In this document: one piece after another, positions 44,467 to 53,673 of the stretch
Numbering within the stretch: the stretch's first letter is position 1
Layout: every line of letters begins with the position of its first letter
Source of the DNA: an uncultured Modestobacter sp.
GTDB taxonomy: Bacteria; Actinomycetota; Actinomycetes; Mycobacteriales; Geodermatophilaceae
DNA length: 64,000 nt
Assembly (NCBI RefSeq): GCF_947486615.1
Contig: NZ_CANKUD010000013.1
Coordinates: 1 to 64,000 of the forward strand
Direction of reading: 5' to 3'
Position numbers and translations under genes: made by a program
Notes under the pieces: model-generated
Told to the model about the DNA's origin: nothing
Database searches by the model: none
What the model saw: the letters and a program-made list of their open reading frames with translations, nothing else

Positions 44467-46008
44467 GTGCGCACCCGCACCCGCACCCGTTCCGGCGACC
44501 GACTGGCCGTGCTGGCCGGCGCCCGCCTCGACCTGCTGCGGGTGGCCCCCGGTGCCCGAGCCCGGTTCATCGCCCTCGGTGGCGTGCTGATCAGCACCGG
44601 CGCGCTGGCCGCGCTGTCCATGGCGTTCGCGCTGCACATGGCGCTCGGTGCGCCGTGGGCGGTCGCCGTCCTGGTCGGGCTGGGCTGGGGGCTGGTGATC
44701 CTCAACCTGGACCGGATGCTGCTGGTCGGCATGTCCCACGAGCCGTCCTGGAAGCGGAACCTGGCCATGGCGCTGCCCCGGGTGGCGCTCGCCGTCGTGC
44801 TGGGCACGGTGATCTCCACGCCGCTGACGCTGCAGGTGTTCGCCAAGGAGATCGACACGACCATCGTGACGATGCAGGCCGAGGCCGCCGAGGAGTTCAC
44901 CGACGGGCTGGACGCCGACGCCCGGTACGCCCCGATCCCCACGCTGGAGACGCGGGTCGCCGAGCAGCAGGCGGTGATCGCCAGCGGCGGCACCGCCGAC
45001 CCGAACGCCGACCCGCGGGTGGTCGCGGCGCAGGCCGAGCGGGACGCCAAGCAGACCGCCTTCCAGACCGCGGTCGACCGGTTCGCCGAGCTGCAGGCCC
45101 GGGCCCAGTGCGAGCTGGACGGCAGCTGCGGCTCCGGCGACGTCGGCCAGGGCGCGGCCTACTTCGCCGCCGCGACCGCGGCCACCCAGCAGGCCGGCGT
45201 GCGCGACGCGGCGAAGGCCGACCTGGACGCCGCCGAGGCCGAGCTCGCCCAGGTGCGCGCCGACGCCGGCAGGGCCGCGGCCAGCGCCGACGCCCGCAGC
45301 GTCGCCCTCGCCCAGGCCGACCTGGTCACCGACAAGGCGGAGCTGGCCCGGCTGACCGAGGCGCGGCAGGCCGAGCAGGCCGCCTTCGACGCGGAGAACG
45401 CGCGGAGCGACGGCATCCTGGCCCGGCTCGAGGCGATGGACCGGCTGTCGGCGGAGCGGCCGATGGTCGGCACCGCCCACCTGATGCTGTTCCTGCTCTT
45501 CCTCAGCGTGGAGATCCTCCCCGTGCTGATGAAGGCGCTGCTGAACATGCAGCTGCCCTCCGCCTACGACCGGCTGCTCAAGGTCCGGGACGACGAGGAG
45601 GTCGAGGCCGAGGAGATCCGCCGCGACGGCCGGCAGCGGGCGCAGCAGGCCCGCGCCGACCTGATCGTCGCCGCCGAGACCGACCGGATGGCCCGGGAGA
45701 TCCTGGACCGGGAGAACGCCGCCCGTGAGGAGGCCGAGCGCGCCGCCGAGCGCAAGGCCCGCCGCAAGGAGGCGCGCTCGCTGCGCCGCCTGGTCCGGCT
45801 GGTCACCGGCCGCCCCCCGGCCGCCCAGCCCGCTCCGGAGCCCGCGCTCATCGAGCCGACCCTGGACACGATCGAGCCCACCCTGGACACCGGTGAGCTG
45901 GAGGCCATGATGGCCGCGCCGTCCGGCGTCAGCCTGTACGGGACGACGACCGTCCCGGCGCCCCGCCCGGCCGCGGAGCTGCTGCAGCCGATGCCCGAGG
46001 CGCGCTGA
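44467..46008 (+). CDS. DUF4407 membrane protein with long coiled coil
   Basis: A 513-residue DUF4407 protein. Three TM segments lie near residues 35-115 (GVLISTGALAALSMAFAL, AVAVLVGLGWGLVILNLD, VALAVVLGTVISTPLTL); an Ala/Glu/Gln-rich coiled coil of about 200 residues follows, then a last TM near residue 340 (HLMLFLLFLSVEILPVLM) and a highly charged helix. Near the C-terminus IEPTLDT repeats. The layout resembles a membrane-anchored scaffold; function unknown. GTG 44467 has GAGAGGA 9 bases upstream; ATG 44428 is an alternative. A clear terminator follows. Confidence 0.8.
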   Translation: MRTRTRTRSGDRLAVLAGARLDLLRVAPGARARFIALGGVLISTGALAALSMAFALHMALGAPWAVAVLVGLGWGLVILNLDRMLLVGMSHEPSWKRNLAMALPRVALAVVLGTVISTPLTLQVFAKEIDTTIVTMQAEAAEEFTDGLDADARYAPIPTLETRVAEQQAVIASGGTADPNADPRVVAAQAERDAKQTAFQTAVDRFAELQARAQCELDGSCGSGDVGQGAAYFAAATAATQQAGVRDAAKADLDAAEAELAQVRADAGRAAASADARSVALAQADLVTDKAELARLTEARQAEQAAFDAENARSDGILARLEAMDRLSAERPMVGTAHLMLFLLFLSVEILPVLMKALLNMQLPSAYDRLLKVRDDEEVEAEEIRRDGRQRAQQARADLIVAAETDRMAREILDRENAAREEAERAAERKARRKEARSLRRLVRLVTGRPPAAQPAPEPALIEPTLDTIEPTLDTGELEAMMAAPSGVSLYGTTTVPAPRPAAELLQPMPEAR

Positions 46009-46025
46009 CCACCGCGCCTGACCGA

Positions 46026-46059
46026 CGAGACCCCCGCAGGAGTTCCTGCGGGGGTCTTG
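46026..46059. terminator. Hairpin terminator after the DUF4407 gene
   Basis: A perfect stem GACCCCCGCAGGA / TCCTGCGGGGGTC (46029-46041 with 46044-46056), extendable by a few pairs, with a very small loop and followed by a short T-rich run (CTTGTC). It lies about 20 bp after the stop. Confidence 0.88.
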
Positions 46060-46200
46060 TCACATACCGGCGTCCGGCGGTGCTGTAGAGACATGGAACT
46101 GATCAGGCACGGGGGAGCGCGGGCCGCGGCCGTCCTCGCCGCCCCCGGGGCGGTCGGCGGGATCTCGGCCGGACGGGCCGTGGGGAGGGAGCGCGGGGCG

Positions 46201-46719
46201 GTGTCTCGGTCGTCTCCCGGTGCCGTGCGCGCCGACCTCGAGGACGTCTTCCGCCGCGACTACCCGCTCGTCGTCGGCGTGGCCGCCCGGGTGCTCGGCT
46301 CCCGCGACCAGGCCGAGGACGTCGCCCAGGACGTCTTCCTCTCCTTCGGGCGCACCACCGTCCCGGCGGGGGAGGCGCGCGGCTGGCTGTCGGTGGCCGC
46401 CGCGCACACCGCGCTGAACCTGCTCCGCTCCGGGCGCCGCCGCGCGTCCCGGGAGGAGTTCTCCGCCGTCGCGCAGGACGCCGTCGTCTCCGACGTCGCC
46501 GACGCGGTGGTGACCCGGGAAGAGCGCCGCCGGGTGCGGACGGCGCTCGCCCGGCTGCCCCGCACCCAGGCCGTGGCCCTGGTGCTGCGGCACAGCGGCC
46601 TGAGCTACACCGAGGTCGCGGCCGCCCTCGACCTCTCCCCAGGCAGCGTCGGCACCACCGTGCGGCGCGCCGAGTCCGCTCTTCGCAAGGAGTTGAACCG
46701 TCATGCGTCATCCCTCTGA
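46201..46719 (+). CDS. ECF-type RNA polymerase sigma factor
   Basis: A 172-residue ECF sigma factor: region 2 from FRRDYPLVVGVAARVLGSRDQAEDVAQDVFL and region 4 from LARLPRTQAVALVLRHSGLSYTEVAAALDLSPGSV, whose last helix contacts the -35 box. GTG 46201 follows GGGGAGGGAG by 9 bases and gives a normal ECF length; an ATG at 46093 would add 36 residues of low complexity. Its end overlaps the next gene, which encodes a zinc-type anti-sigma, so the sigma is probably held inactive until a membrane signal arrives. Confidence 0.85.
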   Translation: MSRSSPGAVRADLEDVFRRDYPLVVGVAARVLGSRDQAEDVAQDVFLSFGRTTVPAGEARGWLSVAAAHTALNLLRSGRRRASREEFSAVAQDAVVSDVADAVVTREERRRVRTALARLPRTQAVALVLRHSGLSYTEVAAALDLSPGSVGTTVRRAESALRKELNRHASSL

Positions 46720-47767
46720 CGGCGTGCTGCGCCGGCTGCTCGACGAGCCCGCCGGTGTCTCCGACGCCGACCGCGCGCACCTGGCCGACTGCACCCGCTG
46801 CGTCGGCACGCTGGCCGCCATGCGCACCGACGCCACCGCCCTCGACTCGGCGCTGGCGCCGCAGGGCAGCCCGGACGTCGACGCCGCCTGGCGCCGGCTG
46901 TCCGCGGCCACCCCGGGGCCGGAGCGGGCCGCGACCCCCCGCCGGTCCCGGCCGGCGATGCGCCGTCCGGTGGTCGCGGCCGTCGCCGCCGCTGTCGTGC
47001 TCACCGGTGCCGGCACCGCCGCCGCGAACGACTGGCTGCAGATCTTCCGCACCGAGCAGGTGGCGCCGGTGGCCCTCAGCACCGCCGACCTCATCGCGCT
47101 GCCCGACCTCAGCGCCTACGGCGACGTGGTGGTGACCGGCGACGGCGACCTGCACAGCGTCGAGGACGCGGCGGCCGCCGAGGCCGAGTCCGGCCTGGAC
47201 CTGCCGGAGGTGGCCGACCTGCCGCGCGGCATCAGCGGCGAGCCGACCTACCAGGTGGGCAGCGAGATCAGCGCGACGTTCACCTTCTCCGCCGACCGCG
47301 CCGCCCAGGCCGCGGCCGCGGCGGGGAAGACCCTGCCGCCGTCGCCCGCCGGGCTGGACGGCGCCACGGTGCGGATGGTCGCGGGCCCCGGCGTCGCCCA
47401 GGCCTGGGAGTCCTCGGCCGGGGTGCCCGCCCTGGTCGTGGGCCGCGCGGTCGCCCCGACCGCGTACTCCTCCGGCGTGCCGTTCGAGACGGTGCGCGAC
47501 CACCTGCTGTCGCTGCCGGGTCTGCCGGACGACGTCGCCGCGCAGCTGCGCACCTTCACCGCGGACGGCGGCACGCTGCCGCTGCCGGTGCCCAGCGACC
47601 GGGTCAGCACCTCCACCGCCGAGGTGGACGGCGTCCCGGCCACCGTGCTGGAGCTGGCGGACGGCTCGATGTCGGCGGTGGTCTGGGTCGACGAGGGCGT
47701 GGTGACCGCGGTCGCCGGGTCGCTGGACACCGACGAGGTGCTGTCGGTCGCCCAGGGCCTGCGCTGA
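46703..47767 (+). CDS. Membrane anti-sigma factor (ZAS-like)
   Basis: A 354-residue protein. The N-terminal 45 residues have the anti-sigma zinc pattern H-x3-C-x2-C (HLADCTRC), which binds the sigma factor. A TM helix (PVVAAVAAAVVLTGAGTAA) near residue 95 is followed by an extracellular domain of about 240 residues rich in Ala, Asp and Val, with no family I recognise; it may be the sensor. The ATG overlaps the sigma gene by 17 bp, the usual sign of a cognate sigma/anti-sigma pair. Confidence 0.82.
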   Translation: MRHPSDGVLRRLLDEPAGVSDADRAHLADCTRCVGTLAAMRTDATALDSALAPQGSPDVDAAWRRLSAATPGPERAATPRRSRPAMRRPVVAAVAAAVVLTGAGTAAANDWLQIFRTEQVAPVALSTADLIALPDLSAYGDVVVTGDGDLHSVEDAAAAEAESGLDLPEVADLPRGISGEPTYQVGSEISATFTFSADRAAQAAAAAGKTLPPSPAGLDGATVRMVAGPGVAQAWESSAGVPALVVGRAVAPTAYSSGVPFETVRDHLLSLPGLPDDVAAQLRTFTADGGTLPLPVPSDRVSTSTAEVDGVPATVLELADGSMSAVVWVDEGVVTAVAGSLDTDEVLSVAQGLR

Positions 47768-47769
47768 GC

Positions 47770-48810
47770 ATGGCGGCCGACCCCACGGCGAACGCCCCGG
47801 CCGGAGCCGCTTCGGTCGGGGCGTCGGCGGCCGGGGACGCCGGACGGCAGGCGGCGGCGCAGCTGGTCGCCGACCTGCCGCCGGCGCCCGCGGTCTGGTG
47901 CTCCGGGCTGCGCAAGCGGTACGGCAAGCGCCAGGCGGTCGAGGAGGTGTCCCTGCAGGTCGGCCGCGGTGAGGTGGTCGGCCTGCTCGGCCCGAACGGC
48001 GCCGGCAAGACCACGGTGATCAAGATGCTGCTCGGTCTGGTCACCCCGGACGCCGGCGAGGCGATGCTGTTCGGCTCGCCCTCGGCCGACCCGGCGTCCC
48101 GCACGAAGGTCGGCTACCTGCCCGAGCTGTTCCGCTACCAGCCGTGGCTGTCCGCCGCCGAGGTGCTGGCACTGCACGTGCGGCTGTCGGGGGTGTCGGT
48201 GCCGGCGGCCGAGCAGCGGGAGGTGCTCGCCCTGGTCGGGCTGGCCGAACGGGCCGGTGACCGGGTGGGCGGCTTCTCCAAGGGGATGCAGCAGCGCCTG
48301 GGCCTGGCCGTCGCGTTGGTGGCCCGGCCGGAGTTCGTGGTGCTCGACGAGCCGACCAGTGCGCTGGACCCGCTGGGCCGCGCCGACGTCCGGGACATCG
48401 TGCTGTCGCTGCGCGAGCGCGGGGTCGCGGTGCTGCTCAACTCGCACCTGATCGGTGAGGTCGAGCGGGTCTGCGACCGGGTGGTCATCCTCGACCGCGG
48501 CCGGGTCGCCACCTCCGGCACGCTCGCCGAGCTGCTCGGCCAGCGCGAGCTGCGGCTGGAGCTGACCGGGGTCACCCCGGCGGCGCAGGCCCGGCTGGCC
48601 GCCACCGGGCTGGTCGAGCGGGAGGGCGACTGGTTCACCGTCGCGCTGCCCGCGGACGACGCCGAGGACGCCGTCCCCGACCTGGTCGGTGACCTGGTCG
48701 CCGCCGGCGTCCGGGTGCACGCGGTGGAGCCGGTGCGGATCAGCCTGGAGGAGCGGCTGCTGGGCATCCTGCGCGACGCAGCGGACGCCCGGGAGGGGGA
48801 GCGGGCATGA
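47770..48810 (+). CDS. ABC transporter ATP-binding protein (ABC-2 type exporter)
   Basis: A 346-residue ATPase. About 40 low-complexity residues precede the ABC domain with Walker A GPNGAGKTT, Q/E-loop region YLPELFRYQPW, signature FSKGMQQRLGLA, Walker B VVLDEPTSALDP and H-loop NSHLIGEVERV. A C-terminal regulatory domain of about 80 residues follows. It starts 3 bp after the anti-sigma stop and overlaps the permease gene by 4 bp, so the exporter is probably part of the sigma factor regulon (inference). Confidence 0.9.
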   Translation: MAADPTANAPAGAASVGASAAGDAGRQAAAQLVADLPPAPAVWCSGLRKRYGKRQAVEEVSLQVGRGEVVGLLGPNGAGKTTVIKMLLGLVTPDAGEAMLFGSPSADPASRTKVGYLPELFRYQPWLSAAEVLALHVRLSGVSVPAAEQREVLALVGLAERAGDRVGGFSKGMQQRLGLAVALVARPEFVVLDEPTSALDPLGRADVRDIVLSLRERGVAVLLNSHLIGEVERVCDRVVILDRGRVATSGTLAELLGQRELRLELTGVTPAAQARLAATGLVEREGDWFTVALPADDAEDAVPDLVGDLVAAGVRVHAVEPVRISLEERLLGILRDAADAREGERA

Positions 48811-49664
48811 GCACCGCGCGCACCGTGCTGACCATCGCCGGGCTCACCCTCCGCGAGGCGTCCCGCCGCAAGGTGCTGCGGGCGCTGGCGGGGCTGACGG
48901 TGGTGCTGCTGGTGCTCAGCGCCTGGGGGTTCTCCCGGCTGTCGGCGGAGTCGGAGTTCGGCACGCTGACCAGCGGTGAGGCCCGGCTGGTCGCCTCCCA
49001 GCTGCTGAACCTGGTGATGTTCGGGCTCAGCCTGATCGCCGCGCTGGGCACCGCGTTCCTGGCCGGCCCGACGCTGTCGGGGGAGATCGAGTCGGGCATC
49101 TCGCTGTCGCTGCTGGCCCGCCCGGTGCGGCGCTGGGCGGTGCTCGCCGGCAAGTGGCTGGGGCTGGCGGCGTTCGGCAGCGGGTTCGTCGTCCTGGCCG
49201 GGCTGGCGCAGTGCCTCGTCGTCCAGCTGACGGTCGGCTACTGGCCGCCGCAGCCGGTGGTGGCGCTGGCGCTGCTGGCCGCGCAGACGGTCGTGCTGCT
49301 GACGCTGGGGCTGCTGCTGTCCACGGTCATCTCGCCGATGGCCTCCGGGGTGGTCGCGGTCGGCCTGTTCGGCGCGACCTGGATCGCCGGGGTGGTCGGC
49401 GGCATCGGGGAGGCGCTGGGCAACGACGGGGTGGCCCGGGTCGGTGCGATCTCCCGGGTGCTGCTGCCCACCGACGGGCTGTGGCGCGGGGCGATGCACG
49501 CCTTCCAGGACCCGGCGGCGCTGCTGCAGTTCGGCCAGGAGATGGCCGGCTTCCCGTTCCTCAGCGAGGCGCCGCTGACCGCCGCCTACCTCGGGTGGGC
49601 CGCGTTCTGGGTGCTGATGATCTGGGGGCTGGCGGCGGTGTCGTTTCGCCGTAAGGACCTGTGA
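48807..49664 (+). CDS. ABC transporter permease (ABC-2 type)
   Basis: A 285-residue permease with six or seven TM segments: LALAGLTVVLLVLSAWG-like first helix, LLNLVMFGLSLIAALGTAFLAGP, then SLLARPVRRWAVLAGKWLG as a cytoplasmic loop that is typical of NatB/ABC-2 subunits, and the last helix AAFWVLMIWGLAAVSFRRKDL. It forms the membrane part of the exporter with the ATPase encoded just upstream. The cargo is unknown. Confidence 0.85.
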   Translation: MSTARTVLTIAGLTLREASRRKVLRALAGLTVVLLVLSAWGFSRLSAESEFGTLTSGEARLVASQLLNLVMFGLSLIAALGTAFLAGPTLSGEIESGISLSLLARPVRRWAVLAGKWLGLAAFGSGFVVLAGLAQCLVVQLTVGYWPPQPVVALALLAAQTVVLLTLGLLLSTVISPMASGVVAVGLFGATWIAGVVGGIGEALGNDGVARVGAISRVLLPTDGLWRGAMHAFQDPAALLQFGQEMAGFPFLSEAPLTAAYLGWAAFWVLMIWGLAAVSFRRKDL

Positions 49665-49731
49665 GGTCGTCCCCCGACCCGGGCTCGGCCGGAGGCGGGG
49701 GAGGAGGGCACCGGAGACCTCACCCGCGGGG

Positions 49732-51549
49732 GTGAGAACTGGAGGCGTGACGTGCCCGACCAGTGCAGTCCGCGCGCCGGCCGTTCGATCAGACGTCATG
49801 CGGATCAGTCGGATGGCACCAGAGGTGGCCACGCCTCGAGTCGTCGCCCGGACCGCCGGACTGCTCACCGCGCTGGGCGGTCTGGCAGCGGTGGCGCTGG
49901 TCCTCGGCACGCCGGGCGGCCTGGTCGAGGTGCACCCCGCGGTGGCTGCGTTGGGACCGCTCACCACGGTGGTGGGTGTGGCGGTCATGCGCTGGGGCAA
50001 CCGGGTTCCCCTGGTCTTCTACCGGCTGCTGCTCGCCGTGGGCTCGGTGGGCATCGGCGTCTTCGCCTGTGCGTCGCCCACGGCCACCGGCGCGGTGGCC
50101 GTCCTGGGCCTGATGAGCTTCGCCTCCATGGACGCGTTCCTCTTCTTCCCGCTGGTGTGGGCCGTCGGCTTCCTCGGGGAGCTGCTGGTCATCGGCACCG
50201 TCGTCGTCGTGCTGCGCGGCGACATCGCGCCGGGCCCGGCCGCCGTCCTCGGGCTGTTGGTCATCGGCTCGGCGGGCGCCATCGGCGTCCTGGCGCGGCG
50301 CGCCGCCAGCGCGCACGAGGACGCGCTGACCGGCCTGGTCAACCGGCGCGGCTTCGACGAGGCGCTCGAGACAGCGGTGCGCGTGGCAGTCCGCACGGGC
50401 GAGTCCCTGTCGGTCGCGTTGTTCGACCTCGACCACTTCAAGGCCGTCAACGACTCCCGCGGCCACGCGGCGGGCGACGAGATGCTCAGGAGCGTGGCCG
50501 CCACCTGGCGGACGTTGCTGCCGGCCGGGGCCGTGCTCGCCCGGCACGGCGGTGACGAGTTCTCCCTGCTGGTGCCCGGGCTCGGCGGCGACGCTGCCCG
50601 GGAAGCAGCCGAGGAGCTGCGCGCCGCGCTCCCCGGGATCGGTACGTCTGTGGGAGTCGCCCAGCTCGTGCCGGGGGACTCGCCCGCGGCGCTGATGCGG
50701 CGAGCGGACTCGGCGCTGTACCGGGTCAAGTCGCTGGGGCGGGGCCGCACCGAACTGGACGCCGGAGGGCCGAGCCCGCTGGCGCGCGACCTGGTGGCCG
50801 CGCTGGCCGACGCGGACGCCGGCGGGCTGAGCGTGCACCTCCAGCCGATCGTCAGGTTGGCGGACGGCGGGGTGGCCGGCGTCGAGGCGCTGGTGCGCTG
50901 GCACCACACCGAGCGCGGTCCGGTGCCGCCGGTGGAGTTCGTCCCGGTCGCCGAGCAGGAGGGACTGATCGGGCAGCTGGGTGCCTTCGTCTGGGCGGCG
51001 GCCTGCCGGGACGCCCGGACGTTGTGCGAGGCCACCGGGCGTGACCTGTTCCTGACCGTCAACGTCTCCGGCCTGGAGCTGGACGACGTCGCGTTCCCCC
51101 AGCGGGTCCTGACCGTCCTCGCGCAGACCGGCTGGCCCGCTGAGCGCACGGTGGTGGAGGTGACCGAGAGCCTGGTCGAGGCGGAGTCGGCCCGGTCGGT
51201 GCTCGCCCTGCACGTGCTGCGCGAGCACGGCCTGCAGGTGGCCATCGACGACTTCGGTACCGGCTACTCGGCGCTGTCACGGCTGGACACGCTGCCCGCC
51301 GACCACCTCAAGCTGGACAACTCGTTCGTCTCCTCGATCACCACCTCCAGTCGGCGGGCCCGGTTGCTGCGCAGCGTGGTCGCGCTGGCCGATGCGCTGG
51401 AGCTGACGCTGATCGCCGAGGGAGTGGAGACCGCCGAGCAGGCGCGGACGCTGACCGAGCTGGGCTGCCCGCTGGCCCAGGGCTGGCTCTTCGGCCGGCC
51501 GCAGCCGGTGGCCCAGCTGGTGGCCACCCTGGCGCCGGTGGCCGCCTGA
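49732..51549 (+). CDS. GGDEF-EAL protein (cyclic di-GMP turnover)
   Basis: A 605-residue membrane protein. About five to six TM segments (residues 38-188) form a sensor, then a GGDEF domain with an intact HGGDEFS motif (near residue 274) and an EAL domain with VEALVRW, VTES, DDFGTGYSALS and AEGVET. Both active sites look complete, except that the usual K-I-D of the EAL site is KLD, so the protein could make and degrade cyclic di-GMP; which activity dominates cannot be told. The start is uncertain: ATG 49798 would remove 22 residues and leaves the TM region intact. Confidence 0.85.
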   Translation: MRTGGVTCPTSAVRAPAVRSDVMRISRMAPEVATPRVVARTAGLLTALGGLAAVALVLGTPGGLVEVHPAVAALGPLTTVVGVAVMRWGNRVPLVFYRLLLAVGSVGIGVFACASPTATGAVAVLGLMSFASMDAFLFFPLVWAVGFLGELLVIGTVVVVLRGDIAPGPAAVLGLLVIGSAGAIGVLARRAASAHEDALTGLVNRRGFDEALETAVRVAVRTGESLSVALFDLDHFKAVNDSRGHAAGDEMLRSVAATWRTLLPAGAVLARHGGDEFSLLVPGLGGDAAREAAEELRAALPGIGTSVGVAQLVPGDSPAALMRRADSALYRVKSLGRGRTELDAGGPSPLARDLVAALADADAGGLSVHLQPIVRLADGGVAGVEALVRWHHTERGPVPPVEFVPVAEQEGLIGQLGAFVWAAACRDARTLCEATGRDLFLTVNVSGLELDDVAFPQRVLTVLAQTGWPAERTVVEVTESLVEAESARSVLALHVLREHGLQVAIDDFGTGYSALSRLDTLPADHLKLDNSFVSSITTSSRRARLLRSVVALADALELTLIAEGVETAEQARTLTELGCPLAQGWLFGRPQPVAQLVATLAPVAA

Positions 51550-51561
51550 TCTGATGTCCGC

Positions 51562-52575
51562 ATGCCGTCGCCCGGGGTGCCACTGGAGAAGCTGGGTTTC
51601 CTGACCATCGGTCTGTTCGACGAGGCCGATCCGCGCGCCGGGCACGAGACCACGCTGCGGATCATCGAGCTGGGTGAGCAGCTGGGCTTCGACAGTGCGT
51701 GGCTGCGGCACCGGCACCTGCAGTACGGCATCTCCTCGCCGGTGGCGGTGCTGGCGGCGGCCACCCAGCGGACGGCGCGGATCGAGCTCGGCACGGCGGT
51801 GACCCCGCTGGCCTGGGAGAACCCGCTGCGGCTGGCCGAGGACCTGGCCACCGTCGACGTGCTCAGCGGCGGCCGGCTGAACCCCGGGGTGTCGGTCGGC
51901 CCGCCGATGCACTGGGACGACGTGAAGGCCGCGCTCTACCCGGACACCGCCGAGGTGGAGGACTTCTCCTACGAGCGGGTGGCCCGGTTCCTGCGCCTCG
52001 TCGCCGGCGAACCCGCGTCGTCGTTCGCCGGCCGGGAGGGCGTGGTCGAGGAGTGGTCGTCGCGGGTGCAGCCGCACTCGCCCGGGCTGCGGTCGCGGCT
52101 CTGGTACGGCGGTGGGTCGCTGCGCTCGGCGCAGTGGGCGGGGGAGAACGGGATGCACTTCCTGACCTCGTCGGTGGTCAAGGCCGAGGCATCGGAGGAC
52201 TTCGCCGCCGAGCAGGCGCGGCAGGTACAGGCGTTCACGGCGGCCAACCCGGCCGGGCGGGTGTCGCAGGGGCTGGTGGTCATCCCGACCGACTCGGCCA
52301 CCCCGGCGCAGCGGGCTCGCTATGCGGCCTACGTGGATGCGCGGACGCCGCGGACCCGGTCACCGCAGGGCCCGGCGCGGATGATGTTCGCCGCCGACCT
52401 GATCGGGACGGCGGAGCAGATCGCCGAGCAGCTGTACGCCCACGCCGGCTTCCGCGAGGTGACCGAGGTGGCGTTCGCGCTGCCGTTCAGCTTCGAGCAC
52501 GAGGACTACGTGCAGATCCTGACCGACACCGCGGAGAAGCTCGGCCCGGCGCTCGGCTGGGCGCCAGCCGCATGA
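51562..52575 (+). CDS. LLM-class flavin-dependent oxidoreductase
   Basis: A 337-residue luciferase-like (LLM) flavin-dependent monooxygenase. FLTIGLFDEADP at the N-terminus, LGTAVTPLAWENPLRLAEDLATVDVLSGGRLNPGVS near residues 75-110 and RLWYGGGSLRSAQWAGENGMHFL near residue 185 are family features of the TIM barrel. It lies 12 bp after the GGDEF-EAL stop. A sulfonate-type ABC importer lies next door, so an SsuD-like role is possible, but the gene is on the other strand and the link is weak. Confidence 0.87.
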   Translation: MPSPGVPLEKLGFLTIGLFDEADPRAGHETTLRIIELGEQLGFDSAWLRHRHLQYGISSPVAVLAAATQRTARIELGTAVTPLAWENPLRLAEDLATVDVLSGGRLNPGVSVGPPMHWDDVKAALYPDTAEVEDFSYERVARFLRLVAGEPASSFAGREGVVEEWSSRVQPHSPGLRSRLWYGGGSLRSAQWAGENGMHFLTSSVVKAEASEDFAAEQARQVQAFTAANPAGRVSQGLVVIPTDSATPAQRARYAAYVDARTPRTRSPQGPARMMFAADLIGTAEQIAEQLYAHAGFREVTEVAFALPFSFEHEDYVQILTDTAEKLGPALGWAPAA

Positions 52576-52581
52576 CCGCCG

Positions 52582-52615
52582 CTTGTTCTCACGTGATGGA
52601 CCACGTGAGAACAAG
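52582..52615. terminator. Perfect palindrome, probable bidirectional terminator
   Basis: CTTGTTCTCACGTG (52582-52595) is repeated inverted at 52602-52615 with loop ATGGAC. It lies between convergent genes and is more AT-rich than the neighbourhood. It may be a terminator or a copy of a dispersed palindromic element. Confidence 0.65.
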
Positions 52616-52643
52616 GCGCTGCGCTGTGCTCAGATCCGCGCGC

Positions 52644-52832
52644 TCAGCCGAGCGGTTCGGCGACCCAGTTCGCGGTGTGGTCGTCGGCTGCGCGGTGACA
52701 GGTCGGGCAGGCGTCGGCGGTGCCGGTGCCCTCGGCGGTCAACCGGCGGCGCAGCCGGCGCATCGAGGTCTCGCCGCCGGTGAGGTCGGCCAGCCAGCTG
52801 TCCAGCGCGTCGTCGGTGCGGGTGGTGCTCAT
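52644..52832 (-). CDS. Small Cys/His protein, 62 aa
   Basis: A 62-residue protein with the pattern CPTCHRAADDH near its C-terminus (C-x2-C-H and a following His), which could bind a metal, preceded by a charged helix with RRLRRRL. No relative is known to me. Starts at 52832 and 52844 are both possible and neither has a good Shine-Dalgarno. It is convergent with the LLM gene across the palindrome and precedes nothing on its strand before the terminator. Confidence 0.5.
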   Translation of the reverse strand: MSTTRTDDALDSWLADLTGGETSMRRLRRRLTAEGTGTADACPTCHRAADDHTANWVAEPLG

Positions 52833-52878
52833 GCCCCCTGTCATCGGCACCCGGCCGGGCCGGTGGCACCCCGTGCCG

Positions 52879-53664
52879 TCAGGCGGCCACCGGCGCCGTG
52901 TGCACCAGCTCGGCGATCTGCCGCTTGACCTCGTTGAACGCCGGTGCGGTGACGTCGCGGTCGGGGAGGTCGACCGGGACGATCGCCTGCACGTGCCCGG
53001 GCACCCCGTGCGAGGCGCCGCCGGTCATCACCACGACGCGGTCGGCGAGGTAGACCGCCTCCTCGATCGAGTGGGTCACGAACACCACCGTCGTCCGGGT
53101 CTCGACGTGGATGCTCTTGAGCTCGGCCTGCAGATCGGTACGGGTGAGCGCGTCGAGGGCGCCGAAGGGCTCGTCCATCAGCAGCAGCGACGGGTCGTTG
53201 GCCAGCACCCGGGCGATCGCCACCCGCTGCTGCATGCCACCGGAGAGCTGGGACGGGTACTTCGCGGCGAAGCGGGTGAGGCCGACGGCGGCGATGAACC
53301 GGTCGGTGACCGCGGCGACCTCGGCCTTGGGCAGCTTCTTGCGCGAGGGGCCGTAGGCGACGTTCTCCCGCACCGAGAGCCACGGGAACAAGCCGTAGTC
53401 CTGGAAGACGACGCCGCGGTCGGGGCCGGGCCCGGTGACCGGCGTCCCGCCGACCTCGACGCTGCCTGCGGTGGGCCGTTCGAAGCCGGCCAGGATGCGC
53501 AGCAGCGTGCTCTTGCCGCAGCCGCTGGCGCCGACCACGGCGACGAACTCGCCGGAGGCGATGGTCAGGTCGACGTCGGCCATCGCGGCGACCCCGCCGG
53601 CGTAGACCTTGCTGAGGCCGGCGATCCGGACGTCGGCCGTGCGGCCGGCACTGAGGTGTTCCAT
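52879..53664 (-). CDS. ABC importer ATPase, SsuB/TauB type
   Basis: A 261-residue ATPase of the nitrate/sulfonate/taurine importer class. Walker A GASGCGKST, Q-loop VVFQDYGLFPWLSV, signature LSGGMQQRVAIARVL, Walker B LLLMDEPFGALD and H-loop FVTHSIEEAVYLADR are all present; the FPWLSV after the Q-loop is characteristic of SsuB/TauB. It ends a three-gene minus-strand operon (binding protein, permease, ATPase), 9 bp after the permease gene. Confidence 0.92.
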   Translation of the reverse strand: MEHLSAGRTADVRIAGLSKVYAGGVAAMADVDLTIASGEFVAVVGASGCGKSTLLRILAGFERPTAGSVEVGGTPVTGPGPDRGVVFQDYGLFPWLSVRENVAYGPSRKKLPKAEVAAVTDRFIAAVGLTRFAAKYPSQLSGGMQQRVAIARVLANDPSLLLMDEPFGALDALTRTDLQAELKSIHVETRTTVVFVTHSIEEAVYLADRVVVMTGGASHGVPGHVQAIVPVDLPDRDVTAPAFNEVKRQIAELVHTAPVAA

Positions 53665-53673
53665 GGTCGGCTC

